Part shown: positions 50,253-59,188 of the stretch, piece after piece
Layout: each line of letters begins with the position of its first letter
How positions within the stretch are numbered: the first letter of the stretch is position 1
DNA from: Candidatus Aminicenantota bacterium
Lineage (GTDB): Bacteria; Acidobacteriota; Aminicenantia; Aminicenantales; UBA4085
DNA length: 64,000 bases
Direction: 5' to 3'
NCBI GenBank assembly: GCA_003141555.1
Contig: PLMN01000007.1
Location: 132,514-196,513 of the forward strand
The notes under the pieces: model-generated
What the model saw: only the letters and a program-made list of their open reading frames with translations
Told to the model about the DNA's origin: nothing
Database searches by the model: none
Program-made: the position numbers and the translations under genes

Positions 50253-51344
50253 TTAAAGCGCCTTCCGGACCTCGGCGAAGACCTGGGCGGGCGTGATGTC
50301 GCTCATGCAGGCCATGTCGGCGCAGGTCTGCTTGTAGCAGGGCGAGCAGGGCACGCCGGCGAAGAGCTTGGCTCCTCGCCCGTAGAGCGTAATCTCCTGG
50401 GGACAGGTCGGCCCGAACAAGGCGACGACGGGCTTCGCCAGGGCGATGGCGATGTGCATCCCCAGGGTGTCCGAGCTCACGACGAGGTCCATGGCCTCCA
50501 CGAAGCCGGCGAATTGCCGGAGAGAATGGTCGTTGCCGGTATTGAAAACGCGGCCGGCCGCGGCCTTTTCGAGGGATTTGTTCAGGGCGCGCTCCCGGCC
50601 GCCCCCCAGGAGGTAAACGTCGGCCCCGAGGTCGCGGACAAGCGACCGGATGAGCTTCCGGTAGTGGGCCGCAGGCCATTGCTTGGTTTCGAACTTGGAG
50701 CCGGCGCCCGTGTTGAGCCCGATCCGCGGGCGCTTGGCGCCGCGCCGCTTCCGGAAGAACTCCGTCGCCTCCCGCCGATCGGCGTCCGTGAGAGTGAAGA
50801 TGTACGGATCGTCCCGGTAGCCGACCTCGGCCGCTTCGGCAATGATCTCCTGGTAGGTTTTCGTATTCCGGCGGAATTTCAGGTCGTCGTCGATTCCCAG
50901 GCGAAGGGCATACTCCGCAGCCGGGTTGAGGACGACGAGATTGCCGTGCTCGTTCATCCCGAAGCCGAACTTCGCGCGCGCCTCAACGTTCGCCGCCAGG
51001 GCGGTGGCCCCGCGGTCCTTGTCGAGGCAGATCAGGGCCTCGAACCGCTCAGCCGCGAGCTGCAGGAGGTGTTCCGCGGTGAACGGAATGATCCTGTCGA
51101 CCAGGGGGTTCGTCCGGAGGAGGTCGACGCTTTCCTCGTCGACGACCCAGAAGATCGAGCCGTCCGGGTACTTCCTCTTGAGGCCGGGCAGGAGGGCCGT
51201 GGTCCGCAGGACGTCCCCCATGGCCGCCCGCTTGATCAGGAGGATCTTCCGTCCGAAAGGGCGGACGTGAGGGCAGCCGTCGCACAGGCGCTTGAAGGCG
51301 CAGGGCGTTTCCCCTTTAAAATGAACGCAATCGGAGCGGATCAT
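50253..51344 (-). CDS. GT9 heptosyltransferase-like glycosyltransferase with flanking Cys clusters
   Basis: 363 aa. ILLIKRAAMGDVLRTTALLP is the GT9 N-terminal signature (quoted to 20 residues). The C-terminal half has GLNTGAGSKFETKQWP, VYLLGGGRER and VVSSDTLGMHIAIALAKPVV, the donor domain of ADP-heptose transferases. An unusual N-terminal cysteine set (CVHFKGETPCAFKRLCDGC) and a C-terminal CSPCYKQTCADMAC cluster may bind metal. Typically adds heptose to lipid A-core; whether heptose is the donor here is unknown. First gene of the minus operon reading down to 46250. Confidence 0.9.
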   Translation of the reverse strand: MIRSDCVHFKGETPCAFKRLCDGCPHVRPFGRKILLIKRAAMGDVLRTTALLPGLKRKYPDGSIFWVVDEESVDLLRTNPLVDRIIPFTAEHLLQLAAERFEALICLDKDRGATALAANVEARAKFGFGMNEHGNLVVLNPAAEYALRLGIDDDLKFRRNTKTYQEIIAEAAEVGYRDDPYIFTLTDADRREATEFFRKRRGAKRPRIGLNTGAGSKFETKQWPAAHYRKLIRSLVRDLGADVYLLGGGRERALNKSLEKAAAGRVFNTGNDHSLRQFAGFVEAMDLVVSSDTLGMHIAIALAKPVVALFGPTCPQEITLYGRGAKLFAGVPCSPCYKQTCADMACMSDITPAQVFAEVRKAL

Positions 51345-51373
51345 AACCGGTGGTCTCTGAAAACGAGGCCCTA

Positions 51374-51402
51374 TTTATGCCACAAATCGGGGGCGAAGGC
51401 AA
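51374..51402 (-). promoter_or_regulatory. Promoter of the GT9 operon
   Basis: Minus-strand TTGCCT (51397-51402), 17-bp spacer, CATAAA (51374-51379). The leader would be about 23 nt. Confidence 0.5.
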
Positions 51403-51472
51403 TGCGAGGGGCTCGGGGGGAGAGGGCCGGAGGCACGCCAGCTCGAGGAAGCGGGGCCTGTCGGCGTTGGGG

Positions 51473-51494
51473 CCCCCAGGCTTTGGCCTGGGGG
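51473..51494. repeat. Perfect hairpin, 9-bp arms
   Basis: CCCCCAGGC-TTTG-GCCTGGGGG lies between the GT9 start and the stop of the propeller/FN3 gene, both on minus. Possibly a terminator for the latter; no T-run. Confidence 0.6.
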
Positions 51495-51509
51495 TCATGA
51501 TACGCCTGT

Positions 51510-51539
51510 ACTTGACCGCGTATAAGATCGCGGTCAAGT
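51510..51539. repeat. Perfect hairpin, 11-bp arms
   Basis: ACTTGACCGCG-TATAAGAT-CGCGGTCAAGT, 15 bases from the previous hairpin. The two together may form a terminator or processing site between the propeller/FN3 and GT9 genes. The loop holds a TATAAG-like box. Confidence 0.6.
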
Positions 51540-51571
51540 GCGCCGGGGCGCCCCGGCCGGCGCCACCCGCT

Positions 51572-53989
51572 CTATTTTAGGGCTACGACCGCAGCGCTTT
51601 CCGTCCCGTCGGCGTCCACGGCGGTGATCCGATAGTCGAACGCGGCGCCGGTCGCGAGCTTGCGGTCCCTGTACTCGAACTCCGAGCTGAGCACCCAGGC
51701 GATCTTCTTGTACAAGGAGTCGTCCTGGCCGGTGCTCTTGCGGTAGATGTTGTACCGGACGACGGACACCGGGCCATTGAGAGGATTGTCCTGCCAGGAG
51801 ACGACGTTCAGGAGCTCCTTCCTGAACAGGGAGCTGTTGACGATCGACGTGACCGCGGCCCCGAGAGGCGGGAAGACCTCGATCTCGATCGCGTACTCCG
51901 AGAGGTCGCTGTCGCCTCCGGTCCGGCCGGAGGCGGTCATGACGTAGGTGAATTTCGTGGACAGGGGCAGGTTCGCGTCCTGGTAGGCGTGCGTCTGGGG
52001 AGAGACCGTGGCGACGAGGGCGAATTGCGAATCCGCGGCGTCCGCCGGCTTGCGGTAGATCTTGTAGCTCAGGAGCGTGATGGCGGCGTTGTTGGGATTG
52101 TCGTACCAGCTCAGGGTATTAATCTTGGCCGCCCCGCTGTCCGCAAGGCTCGTGCTCAGGCTAAGGCCCAAGGGCGGGGCGGCCCGGGGCGGGGCCGAGA
52201 TCGTGAACACGGCGTCGCTCGTATCCGTCGGGGTGCCGGTCGAGGCCTGGCTGATCCGCACGCCGCAAGCCGAGCTCGGGGAGTTCGGGACCACCAAGCC
52301 CAGGTAGCCGGTGTTGTCCGTCGAGGCGATGATGTCCGACCAGCTCGCTCCCGCGTTCGTCGTCAGCTCGATGTGGACCGGGCCGACCGTTCCCTGCGTC
52401 GACCAGACGATGTTCTGGGTCGTGAGGGCCTGCCAAACCTCGCCGCCGTTCGGGACCACGACCGTGATCTTTGTCGTGGGCGTCGCGTTCGCGATCGAAA
52501 AGAAGGCGTCGCTCACGTCGCTCAGGCCCGAGGTTCCGGTGTCGCTGACCCGGACGAGGCAGGTCGTGCTGAGGGAATTGGGCACGGTCCAGGAATAGAC
52601 GCCGGTGTTGGGAGCGGAGGCGGCGAGGGTCGACCAGGTCGATCCCCCGTTCGTCGAGAGCTCGATCTTGACGGACGAGATCGTCACTCCCGACGACGTC
52701 CAGGCGATGCTCTGGGTCGATCCCGGCGCCCAGCTCTCGCCGCCGTTCGGGGAGGCCATGCGGAGGCCGGGCGTCACCGGCCCCGAGGAGACCTTGACGT
52801 AGAAGATCTGGCTCAGGCTTCCGGATTGCTGGGCGTAGACGAGATGGACGGCTCCCGACGCATCCACGGCCAGGAAGGGCATGCCGGAGGCCGAGGACGA
52901 GTTCGTCAGGTTTTGCGGGCCCAGCCAGCTCCCATTGTACATGTTGAAGTAGATGTCGCCGTTCTCGACCCAGGCGACGTAGACGTTGCCGTTGCTCTGG
53001 TCGACTGCCAGGGTGGGGTCGGTCGAAGACGCCGCCGAATTGGAGACGTCGACTTCAGTGCCCAGCGTCCCGTCGGCCGCGATCTTGACGACGAAGATCT
53101 CGTCGTTGCCCCGCGTCCCGTCCATCCAGGCGACCCAGGCGTTGCCGGAATTGTCGGCCGCGACCTTCGGATAGCTCCAGTCCTCGCCCACGTCCCATTT
53201 TATGAGGGTCGGCGAGGTCCATCCGGACGCGGTCTGGGGAGTCCTGTTCCGCGAATACCAGACCGTCGTCCCCCAACCCGTCCCCCAGGCCATGTGCGCC
53301 GTTCCCGAGCCGTCGATCGCGATCTTCGGCATGTATCCGCCGTTCACCGGCAGGATCTGGCTCGAGCCCCAGGACCCAGAAGCGCTGCAGGTCCGGCCGT
53401 CGATATCCCAGCCCAAAGATCGGCCCGTGCCGTCCTGCCAGACGACGGTCGCGGAGTTGTCGACGGGATTGACGGCCACGCCGCCGTAGCAGGAGCCGCC
53501 TTCGTTGGACGAAACATTCACGGCCGCGCCCCAGCCGTTGTTATAAGCGAGATGATAGATGTCGTAGGACGCTTCGCGGCCGTCCTGAAAGATCAGGTGG
53601 CCGATGCCGGAGGAAGACACTGCGAGCCAGGGGTAGCCCGCTTCCTGGACGTCATAATACAGCTTCTCGAATTGGTAGGGGGTCGACCAGGCGCCGCTCT
53701 TGTTCGTGGCGAAATAGAACTGCCGGCCTGGCGTGTATTCAAACCAGACCGCGTAGGCGTTTCCGCTGCCGTCCACGCCCACGAGAGGCGTGTTGCAGGG
53801 CGAGGAGGCGTGGGAAATGTTCACGGGGGTCGCGAGGGCGGCGGACGTCTTCGCCGTCCGGGAGCCCCCATCCTGCTGGCCGGCCGGGGCGAGGAGGGCC
53901 AGCGCCGCCAACGCCCCGAGAGCCGGGAGGAAACCCAGCGCCGCCGTTCGCCGCCGCGTCCGTCCGGGCATGCCCGAATGCCTCATCAT
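51572..53989 (-). CDS. Secreted beta-propeller / KNH-like / FN3 protein A
   Basis: 805 aa with an N-terminal basic and hydrophobic export signal. A propeller-like region spans about residues 45-400, with repeated VDGSGNAYAVWFE, VNPVDNSATVVWQDG, IDGSGTAHMAWG and VDQSNGNVYVAWV blades. Two Ser/Thr-rich KNH-like modules follow (SPNGGESWAPGSTQSIAW; VPNGGEVWQALTTQNIVW). Two FN3-like modules end it (NTLSWYDNPNNAAITLLSYK; NVVSWQDNPLNGPVSVVRYN). Probably a surface or secreted carbohydrate/protein-binding protein. Coupled by 4-base overlap to its paralogue. Confidence 0.82.
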   Translation of the reverse strand: MMRHSGMPGRTRRRTAALGFLPALGALAALALLAPAGQQDGGSRTAKTSAALATPVNISHASSPCNTPLVGVDGSGNAYAVWFEYTPGRQFYFATNKSGAWSTPYQFEKLYYDVQEAGYPWLAVSSSGIGHLIFQDGREASYDIYHLAYNNGWGAAVNVSSNEGGSCYGGVAVNPVDNSATVVWQDGTGRSLGWDIDGRTCSASGSWGSSQILPVNGGYMPKIAIDGSGTAHMAWGTGWGTTVWYSRNRTPQTASGWTSPTLIKWDVGEDWSYPKVAADNSGNAWVAWMDGTRGNDEIFVVKIAADGTLGTEVDVSNSAASSTDPTLAVDQSNGNVYVAWVENGDIYFNMYNGSWLGPQNLTNSSSASGMPFLAVDASGAVHLVYAQQSGSLSQIFYVKVSSGPVTPGLRMASPNGGESWAPGSTQSIAWTSSGVTISSVKIELSTNGGSTWSTLAASAPNTGVYSWTVPNSLSTTCLVRVSDTGTSGLSDVSDAFFSIANATPTTKITVVVPNGGEVWQALTTQNIVWSTQGTVGPVHIELTTNAGASWSDIIASTDNTGYLGLVVPNSPSSACGVRISQASTGTPTDTSDAVFTISAPPRAAPPLGLSLSTSLADSGAAKINTLSWYDNPNNAAITLLSYKIYRKPADAADSQFALVATVSPQTHAYQDANLPLSTKFTYVMTASGRTGGDSDLSEYAIEIEVFPPLGAAVTSIVNSSLFRKELLNVVSWQDNPLNGPVSVVRYNIYRKSTGQDDSLYKKIAWVLSSEFEYRDRKLATGAAFDYRITAVDADGTESAAVVALK

Positions 53990-55791
53990 GTCCCCTCCTT
54001 GACGACGAGCGATGGCCGGCTCTCTTTGTTGCTCGTGTCAACCGTGGTGATGTAGTACGAGAACGAATCGGTGAACGACAGCATGCGATCCATATATTCG
54101 AGGATGCCCGCCCCGACGGAGGCAATGCTCTGATATAGGGAATCGTCCTGGGTCAAGAGCTTCCGGTAGATGTTGTATTGCAGGACGGTGACGGCGTTGT
54201 TCAGCGGGTTCTTGGCCCAGGTGACGACGTTGATCTTCTCCCGCCGGAACAGGGCGCTGTTCGTCACGGTTTCGAGGGACGGGCTCAGGGGCGGGAACGT
54301 CGCGGCCTCGGCCGCGGCGTCGGACAGGTCGCTTTCCTGGCCGGCCGACGAGAAGGCGGTGAGGGCGTAAGAAAATTTCTGGGTCAGGGAGAGCCCGGCG
54401 TCCTGATAGGCGAAGAGGCTCCCAGATACCGTAGCCAGAAGGGAGAAGTCCTGACTGCCGGTCTTCCGGTAGATCTTGTAGCTATGGATGTCGAGGCTCG
54501 CGTTGGCCGGATTCTGCGTCCAAGTCAGGGTGTTGGTCTTGAGGGTCTGCGTCGCGTCGAGGGCCGTGTTCACAGCCAGGCCGAGCGGGGGCGAGGGCTT
54601 GGCCGAGGGCGGCGGAGCGACAGCACCGGCCGAGCCGAGGTACAGGACGTCCCAGGCTGCGCCCACCATCTCCGCGTAGGCCAGGTGGATGTTCCCCGAG
54701 CCGTCGACGGCGATGCTCGGCTGGGTGTCGTTCGCCGCGGAGCTGGTCAAGTTCTGGGGGCCCGACCAGCTCGTCCCGAAGCTGTTGAGGAAGACGTCGC
54801 CGTTCTGGACCCAGGCCACATAGGCGACGCCGGTCGTCTTGTTGACGGCGATCGCGCCGTCCGAAGCCGTCGCGCCCGCGGTCGACACGACCGCTTTGTC
54901 CGAAAGGACCCCGGCGGCCGTGATCTTGCGGAACATGATCGCGTCCGCGCCCTGATAGGTTCCGAGCCAGAGGAAATACGCGTTGCCGGCTTTGTCGGCC
55001 GCGATCTTCGGCAGGCTCCAGTCCTGGCCGGTATCGGCCTCGATGGCGAGCGGCTGGGTCCAGCCGCTCGGGTTCTGGGGTGTGACGTTTTTCATGTACC
55101 AGACGGCCGACGTCCCCGACGCCCGGGTCGTCCAGGTGAGATGGGCCGTGCCCGTCCCGTCAAACGCGATCTTGGGCATGTAGCCCATCCCCCCGGGGAG
55201 GGTCTGCATCGGCGCCCAAACGCCCGTCGCGCTCCGGTACCTCAGCATGATGTTCCAGCCCGCATCCAGGCCGGTACCGTCCATCCAGACCACGTAGGCG
55301 GCGTTGTCGACGGGGTTGACGGCGATGCCCGAATAGGCGGAGCCGCCGATGTTCGCGTCCGAAACATTGGTCGTCGCACCCCAGCCGTTGTCGTAGGCGA
55401 TGTGGAAGATGTCGTAGGACGTCACCCGGCCGTCCTGCCAGCTCATATGGCATTGGCCGCCAGCGGTGACGGCGAAATCCGGGAATCCGGCTTCCGAGGA
55501 GACATATTCGACCTGTTCGAAGCTCACGGGCGTCGACCAGGCCCCGGACTTGTTCGTGGCAAAAGCGAACGTCCGGGTCGTCAGATACTCCAGCCAGACG
55601 ACATAAGCCGCGTTGTTGGCGTCCACGCCGACGAGAGGATAAGCCGAATCGCTGGTCGAATGGGAGATGTTGACCGGCGTCGATCCCGCAAAATCGATGG
55701 CGGGCGGCGCCGCATCGCGGGACCTCTGCAGGGGGAAGATCGAGACGGCCGCGAGGAGCAGGACGGCAAGGAACGGCATTCTCTTGATCAT
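53986..55791 (-). CDS. Secreted beta-propeller / FN3 protein B (paralogue of A)
   Basis: 601 aa from the ATG at 55791 (MIKRMPFLAVLLLAAVSIFP signal). The propeller blades (VDANNAAYVVWLE, VNPVDNAAYVVWMDG, FDGTGTAHLTWTT, VNKTTGVAYVAWV) closely parallel protein A. It lacks the KNH modules and has two FN3-like domains (NTLTWTQNPANASLDIHSYK; NVVTWAKNPLNNAVTVLQYN). The start is fixed by a TTGACA-17-CATAAT promoter whose -10 ends 7 bases before this ATG. Function unknown, probably extracellular binding. Confidence 0.82.
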   Translation of the reverse strand: MIKRMPFLAVLLLAAVSIFPLQRSRDAAPPAIDFAGSTPVNISHSTSDSAYPLVGVDANNAAYVVWLEYLTTRTFAFATNKSGAWSTPVSFEQVEYVSSEAGFPDFAVTAGGQCHMSWQDGRVTSYDIFHIAYDNGWGATTNVSDANIGGSAYSGIAVNPVDNAAYVVWMDGTGLDAGWNIMLRYRSATGVWAPMQTLPGGMGYMPKIAFDGTGTAHLTWTTRASGTSAVWYMKNVTPQNPSGWTQPLAIEADTGQDWSLPKIAADKAGNAYFLWLGTYQGADAIMFRKITAAGVLSDKAVVSTAGATASDGAIAVNKTTGVAYVAWVQNGDVFLNSFGTSWSGPQNLTSSAANDTQPSIAVDGSGNIHLAYAEMVGAAWDVLYLGSAGAVAPPPSAKPSPPLGLAVNTALDATQTLKTNTLTWTQNPANASLDIHSYKIYRKTGSQDFSLLATVSGSLFAYQDAGLSLTQKFSYALTAFSSAGQESDLSDAAAEAATFPPLSPSLETVTNSALFRREKINVVTWAKNPLNNAVTVLQYNIYRKLLTQDDSLYQSIASVGAGILEYMDRMLSFTDSFSYYITTVDTSNKESRPSLVVKEGT

Positions 55792-55798
55792 CGGGCTC

Positions 55799-55827
55799 AT
55801 TATGGGAGGGACTCGCCGAATTGTCAA
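55799..55827 (-). promoter_or_regulatory. Promoter of propeller proteins B and A (leaderless geometry)
   Basis: Minus-strand TTGACA (55822-55827), 17-bp spacer, CATAAT (55799-55804). Exactly 7 bases separate the -10 from the ATG. Confidence 0.75.
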
Positions 55828-55863
55828 TTAAGGGCTGACCCTTCCGGGCCCTTCCGGGCCGGA

Positions 55864-55892
55864 TTGCATTCACCTTGACATCATGCTATATT
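55864..55892 (+). promoter_or_regulatory. Promoter of the SGNH hydrolase gene
   Basis: TTGCAT (55864-55869), 17-bp spacer, TATATT (55887-55892); ATG 12 bases after the -10. Back-to-back with the propeller promoter at 55799-55827. Confidence 0.65.
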
Positions 55893-55904
55893 GGCCCGGA
55901 TAAA

Positions 55905-57953
55905 ATGTTAAAACCCGGGCGCGGTGCCATTTTTCTCATAGAAACCGCTCTCTCAATCTGCATCCTGAGCGCCGCCGAACAGCGCCGCGACGTCGCCGGG
56001 ACGTCGGCGTATCCTCTCGTCCGGGCCGACGGCGGGCTCACCCTCGTCTATCGGAGCTCGCCGGGCGGCGTTCTCGCCAGCTCGGCGCAGGCCCTTCCCG
56101 GCGGACCGCTCCAAGAGCAGATCCTGGGCTCGTCTCCGTCGATCGGCGCGCCGGTCGTCAAAAGGGACGCGCGGGGCGGAGCCGGGATGGTCTGGGCGGA
56201 GCACGACGGCCGCGACATCGAAATCCTCTACGGGCGCATCGACGGCGACGCGATCTCATCCATCCGGATGGTCGCCCGGGGCGCCGATCTGGCGATGTCC
56301 TGCGACCTCGATTTCGACGCCGCGTCGAACCCCTGGATCGCCTGGGTGCGCGTCGCGGGCGGGAGGTCGTCCGTCAGCGTGACGGGGCTCGCGGAAGATC
56401 GGACCTGGATCGTCAACGGCCGGATGACGGCATCCGCTCTCCAGCCCCGGATCGTAGCGACTCCGGCCCAGGGGATATGGGTCTTCTGGACCGGCCGCGA
56501 CGGGGATCGCGACGAAATCTTCGCCGCCGTCCGCCGGGCCGGCGCCTGGTCGGAGCCGATGCACCTCGACGTCGACAAAACCGTGCCTCACTTCGGAGCC
56601 TCCGCGGCGCTCGACGCCGATGGATTTCCCTGGGTCGTCTGGTCCGAATATGACGGCTCCGCTTATCGAATCTTCACGTCCTCCTGGGACGGCGCGTCCT
56701 GGTCCGCGCCGGCGAAGCTGTCGGTGGGCGGAGGGTCGGATATTTCTCCGGCCGCGGCCCGTACGTCGGGAGGCGCCGCCATTGTAGTCTGGAGCCGGGC
56801 CGAGGCGGGGACGGCCGGGCTCGTCGCCAGGTATCGATCCGGAACCGCCTGGTCGCCCGAAATCCGGATCACCGGAGACGCCGAGGCGGCGGCCCGCTCG
56901 CCGCGGATCTCCGTTTCCGGAGAAACCATCGGCCTCGCCTGGGACGCGGGCGAGAGCGCCCGATCCCTGGTCCTGACGCTGCCGGAGCTGGCCGCCAAGA
57001 CGCCCTCGGCCGCCCAACCGCAATCGCCTCCCCCCGTCCTCGATCCGAACCGCGACGAGAACCAGTACACCTGCTTCGGGGACAGCATCACGTACGCCAA
57101 TGGAGACCAGGGGTACGAGCCCCGATTGCAGCCCATGCTCGTCCAGAAGTACGGCGGGGCGACGCTTTGGAACGAAGGGATCGGCGGCGAGTCGACGATC
57201 GACGGCCTGGCCCGGTTCGACCAGACGCTGGCGGCGCACGCCTCGCGCTTCCTGATGCTCATGGAAGGGACGAACGACATCATCTTCGACCAGTTCTCCA
57301 TGGACACGAGCGCCTACAACCTGGACCAAATGGTCCAGAAGTCCGTGACCGCGGGCGTGCTTCCCCTGATCGCCACGATCATCCCCCGGAAGGACTGGCA
57401 CTGGTCGGACCCGTTTTACCAGAACCGGATCTTCGACCTCAACACCAGGATCCGGGCCGTCGCCGCCGGCCGGAAAATCCCGCTTGTTGACCAATTCAAT
57501 GTTTTCTATTACTATTCTTCGGCCGACGGCGGCTGGCAGTCCCTGATCCTGGACGACGGCGTGCATCCGAACCCCAAGGGGTTCGACATCATGGCTGCGA
57601 CTTGGTTCGACGGGATCACGATCCTGCCTTTCGCCCCGGTGGGGCTCCGCCTGACTCGGGAAAGCGATCGGATTCTGTTCGCCGAGCGCCTCTACGACGT
57701 CCTGCGCTGGCAGAACAGCCCGAAAAGCGCGGCGGGCCAGATCGTCGGATTCCGGATCTACCGCAAGGAGCGGGCGGACAGCGTCCAGGCCTTCGCCCTA
57801 GTGACGACAATCGCGTATCTGGACGCCGCGACGGACTATCGGTATCTCGACGGACAGATCGTCAAGGACCGGGCGTATGCCTACCTCATCACCGCCTTGC
57901 GCAAGGACGGCGTGGAAGGACCCGCCTCGGCTTTGATCGTAGATATTCCTTAA
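55905..57953 (+). CDS. Secreted propeller - SGNH hydrolase - FN3 protein
   Basis: 682 aa. A signal peptide (GAIFLIETALSICILSAAEQ) precedes a propeller-like region related to proteins A and B (PWIAWVRVAGG, PWVVWSEYDGSAYRIF). Residues about 385-600 are an SGNH/GDSL hydrolase: CFGDSITYAN with catalytic Ser near 394, GIGGEST, EGTNDIIF and DDGVHPN with the Asp-His pair. An FN3-like module ends it (LYDVLRWQNSPKSAAGQ). Predicted extracellular esterase/acetylesterase acting on glycans. Followed after 13 bases by the AMIN gene with a strong ribosome site, so the two are cotranscribed. Confidence 0.87.
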   Translation: MLKPGRGAIFLIETALSICILSAAEQRRDVAGTSAYPLVRADGGLTLVYRSSPGGVLASSAQALPGGPLQEQILGSSPSIGAPVVKRDARGGAGMVWAEHDGRDIEILYGRIDGDAISSIRMVARGADLAMSCDLDFDAASNPWIAWVRVAGGRSSVSVTGLAEDRTWIVNGRMTASALQPRIVATPAQGIWVFWTGRDGDRDEIFAAVRRAGAWSEPMHLDVDKTVPHFGASAALDADGFPWVVWSEYDGSAYRIFTSSWDGASWSAPAKLSVGGGSDISPAAARTSGGAAIVVWSRAEAGTAGLVARYRSGTAWSPEIRITGDAEAAARSPRISVSGETIGLAWDAGESARSLVLTLPELAAKTPSAAQPQSPPPVLDPNRDENQYTCFGDSITYANGDQGYEPRLQPMLVQKYGGATLWNEGIGGESTIDGLARFDQTLAAHASRFLMLMEGTNDIIFDQFSMDTSAYNLDQMVQKSVTAGVLPLIATIIPRKDWHWSDPFYQNRIFDLNTRIRAVAAGRKIPLVDQFNVFYYYSSADGGWQSLILDDGVHPNPKGFDIMAATWFDGITILPFAPVGLRLTRESDRILFAERLYDVLRWQNSPKSAAGQIVGFRIYRKERADSVQAFALVTTIAYLDAATDYRYLDGQIVKDRAYAYLITALRKDGVEGPASALIVDIP

Positions 57954-57966
57954 GGAGGAATCGTTC

Positions 57967-59040
57967 ATGCATAAAAGAATCCTGACGCTCATCGCCGTGA
58001 TCGCGATCTTCGCGGCCGCGACGGCGGTCCCCGCCGCCGCCCAGGCCGTCAACTCCCTCAAGGCCGTCTCGTTCCAGAAGACGGACAAGGGCGTGGACGT
58101 CACGATCGCCATCGACGGCGAATTCCTGTATCAGGCCCTGCCCCTGTCCAACCCGACCCGGCTGGCGATCGACATTTCGCCCCTCGCCCGGATCGACGCC
58201 CAGCCCTTCCTCGAGATCAATCAGGCGGGGGTGGCCAGCGTCCGGACCGGCCAGTACTCGCCGATGATCGTCCGGGTGGTCCTCGATTTCAGCGGAGCCC
58301 TGCCCGGCTATGAGATCGCCAAGACCGACGCGGGGCTCCTCGTCCACATCTCGACGGAAGCCAAGCCCGCCGAGAAGCCGGCCGTCGTCGCGCCTCCCGT
58401 GCGGGAACAGCCCGTCCGGGTGCAGCCCGTGGTTCAGGAGAAGCCGGCCGAGAGCATCGCCGAAACCGGGACGGGCGAAGGCCGCACGGGCTTCGCCAAC
58501 ACAATGATCGGGATCGACACGAGCAGCTACCAGATCCCCGATTCCAATTTCACCCGGATTTACGGCACCGACGTCCCCATGATCTTCGGGTTCAGCCTCT
58601 CCCGGAAGTTGATCCAGGTCGAAGGCTTCTCGCTCGACGTCGAGGGCAGCCTCCGGTTCTATTCCAAGACGGGCGCCTCGACGCTCTCCCAGGAAGCGAC
58701 GACGTTCAAGATTAACCCGATGTGGTCCCTCGCCGGCCGGCTGAACTACGAATGGAAGTACTTCCAATTCTTCGCCGGCGGCGGCATCGACTGGTACAGC
58801 TACTCGGAGACGAGTACGATCGCGAACACGACCGGCAAAGCCAACGGCTCTCACTTCACGGCGGGGATCTACCTGATCCCGCCGGTGCTCGACTCCATGC
58901 TCCGGGTGAAGATTTACTACAAATTCACCAAGGTGACCGCCCTGTCGAACGGGATCAGCGTCGAGCTCGGCGGCAACGAGTACGGCGTCGGCCTGAGCTT
59001 CGGGTTCAATTTCTTAAAACAGGGCGTCCTGTCGTTCTAA
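57967..59040 (+). CDS. AMIN-domain / outer-membrane beta-barrel protein
   Basis: 357 aa with signal peptide MHKRILTLIAVIAIFAAATA. An AMIN domain (about residues 28-118: VNSLKAVSFQKTDKGVDVTI ... GQYSPMIVRVVLDFSG) binds peptidoglycan or localises to the envelope. A proline-rich linker is followed by a barrel-like region of alternating strands (WSLAGRLNYEWKYFQFFAGG, YGVGLSFGFNFLKQGVLSF) ending in Phe, as expected for outer-membrane porin-type proteins. A diderm envelope is therefore implied. AAGGAGGAA precedes the ATG. Probably anchors the barrel to peptidoglycan; cargo unknown. Confidence 0.82.
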   Translation: MHKRILTLIAVIAIFAAATAVPAAAQAVNSLKAVSFQKTDKGVDVTIAIDGEFLYQALPLSNPTRLAIDISPLARIDAQPFLEINQAGVASVRTGQYSPMIVRVVLDFSGALPGYEIAKTDAGLLVHISTEAKPAEKPAVVAPPVREQPVRVQPVVQEKPAESIAETGTGEGRTGFANTMIGIDTSSYQIPDSNFTRIYGTDVPMIFGFSLSRKLIQVEGFSLDVEGSLRFYSKTGASTLSQEATTFKINPMWSLAGRLNYEWKYFQFFAGGGIDWYSYSETSTIANTTGKANGSHFTAGIYLIPPVLDSMLRVKIYYKFTKVTALSNGISVELGGNEYGVGLSFGFNFLKQGVLSF

Positions 59041-59188
59041 CCCGTCCGGAACGCGTGCCCTCCGCCCGACGCGACGGAAACGGGCAAAAGAAATGCGCCG
59101 CGCCGGGTCCTGACGGCGCGACCGGCCTGAGCCAGGCTTCCCTTGATGCCCACCGTTCCGAGCGAGGAACCGCGGAATCCATACGTCC

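Noticed and set aside
51350-51580. 76-codon plus frame across the hairpins
   Set aside because: Frame passes through both hairpins, no ribosome site, Gly/Arg-rich composition.
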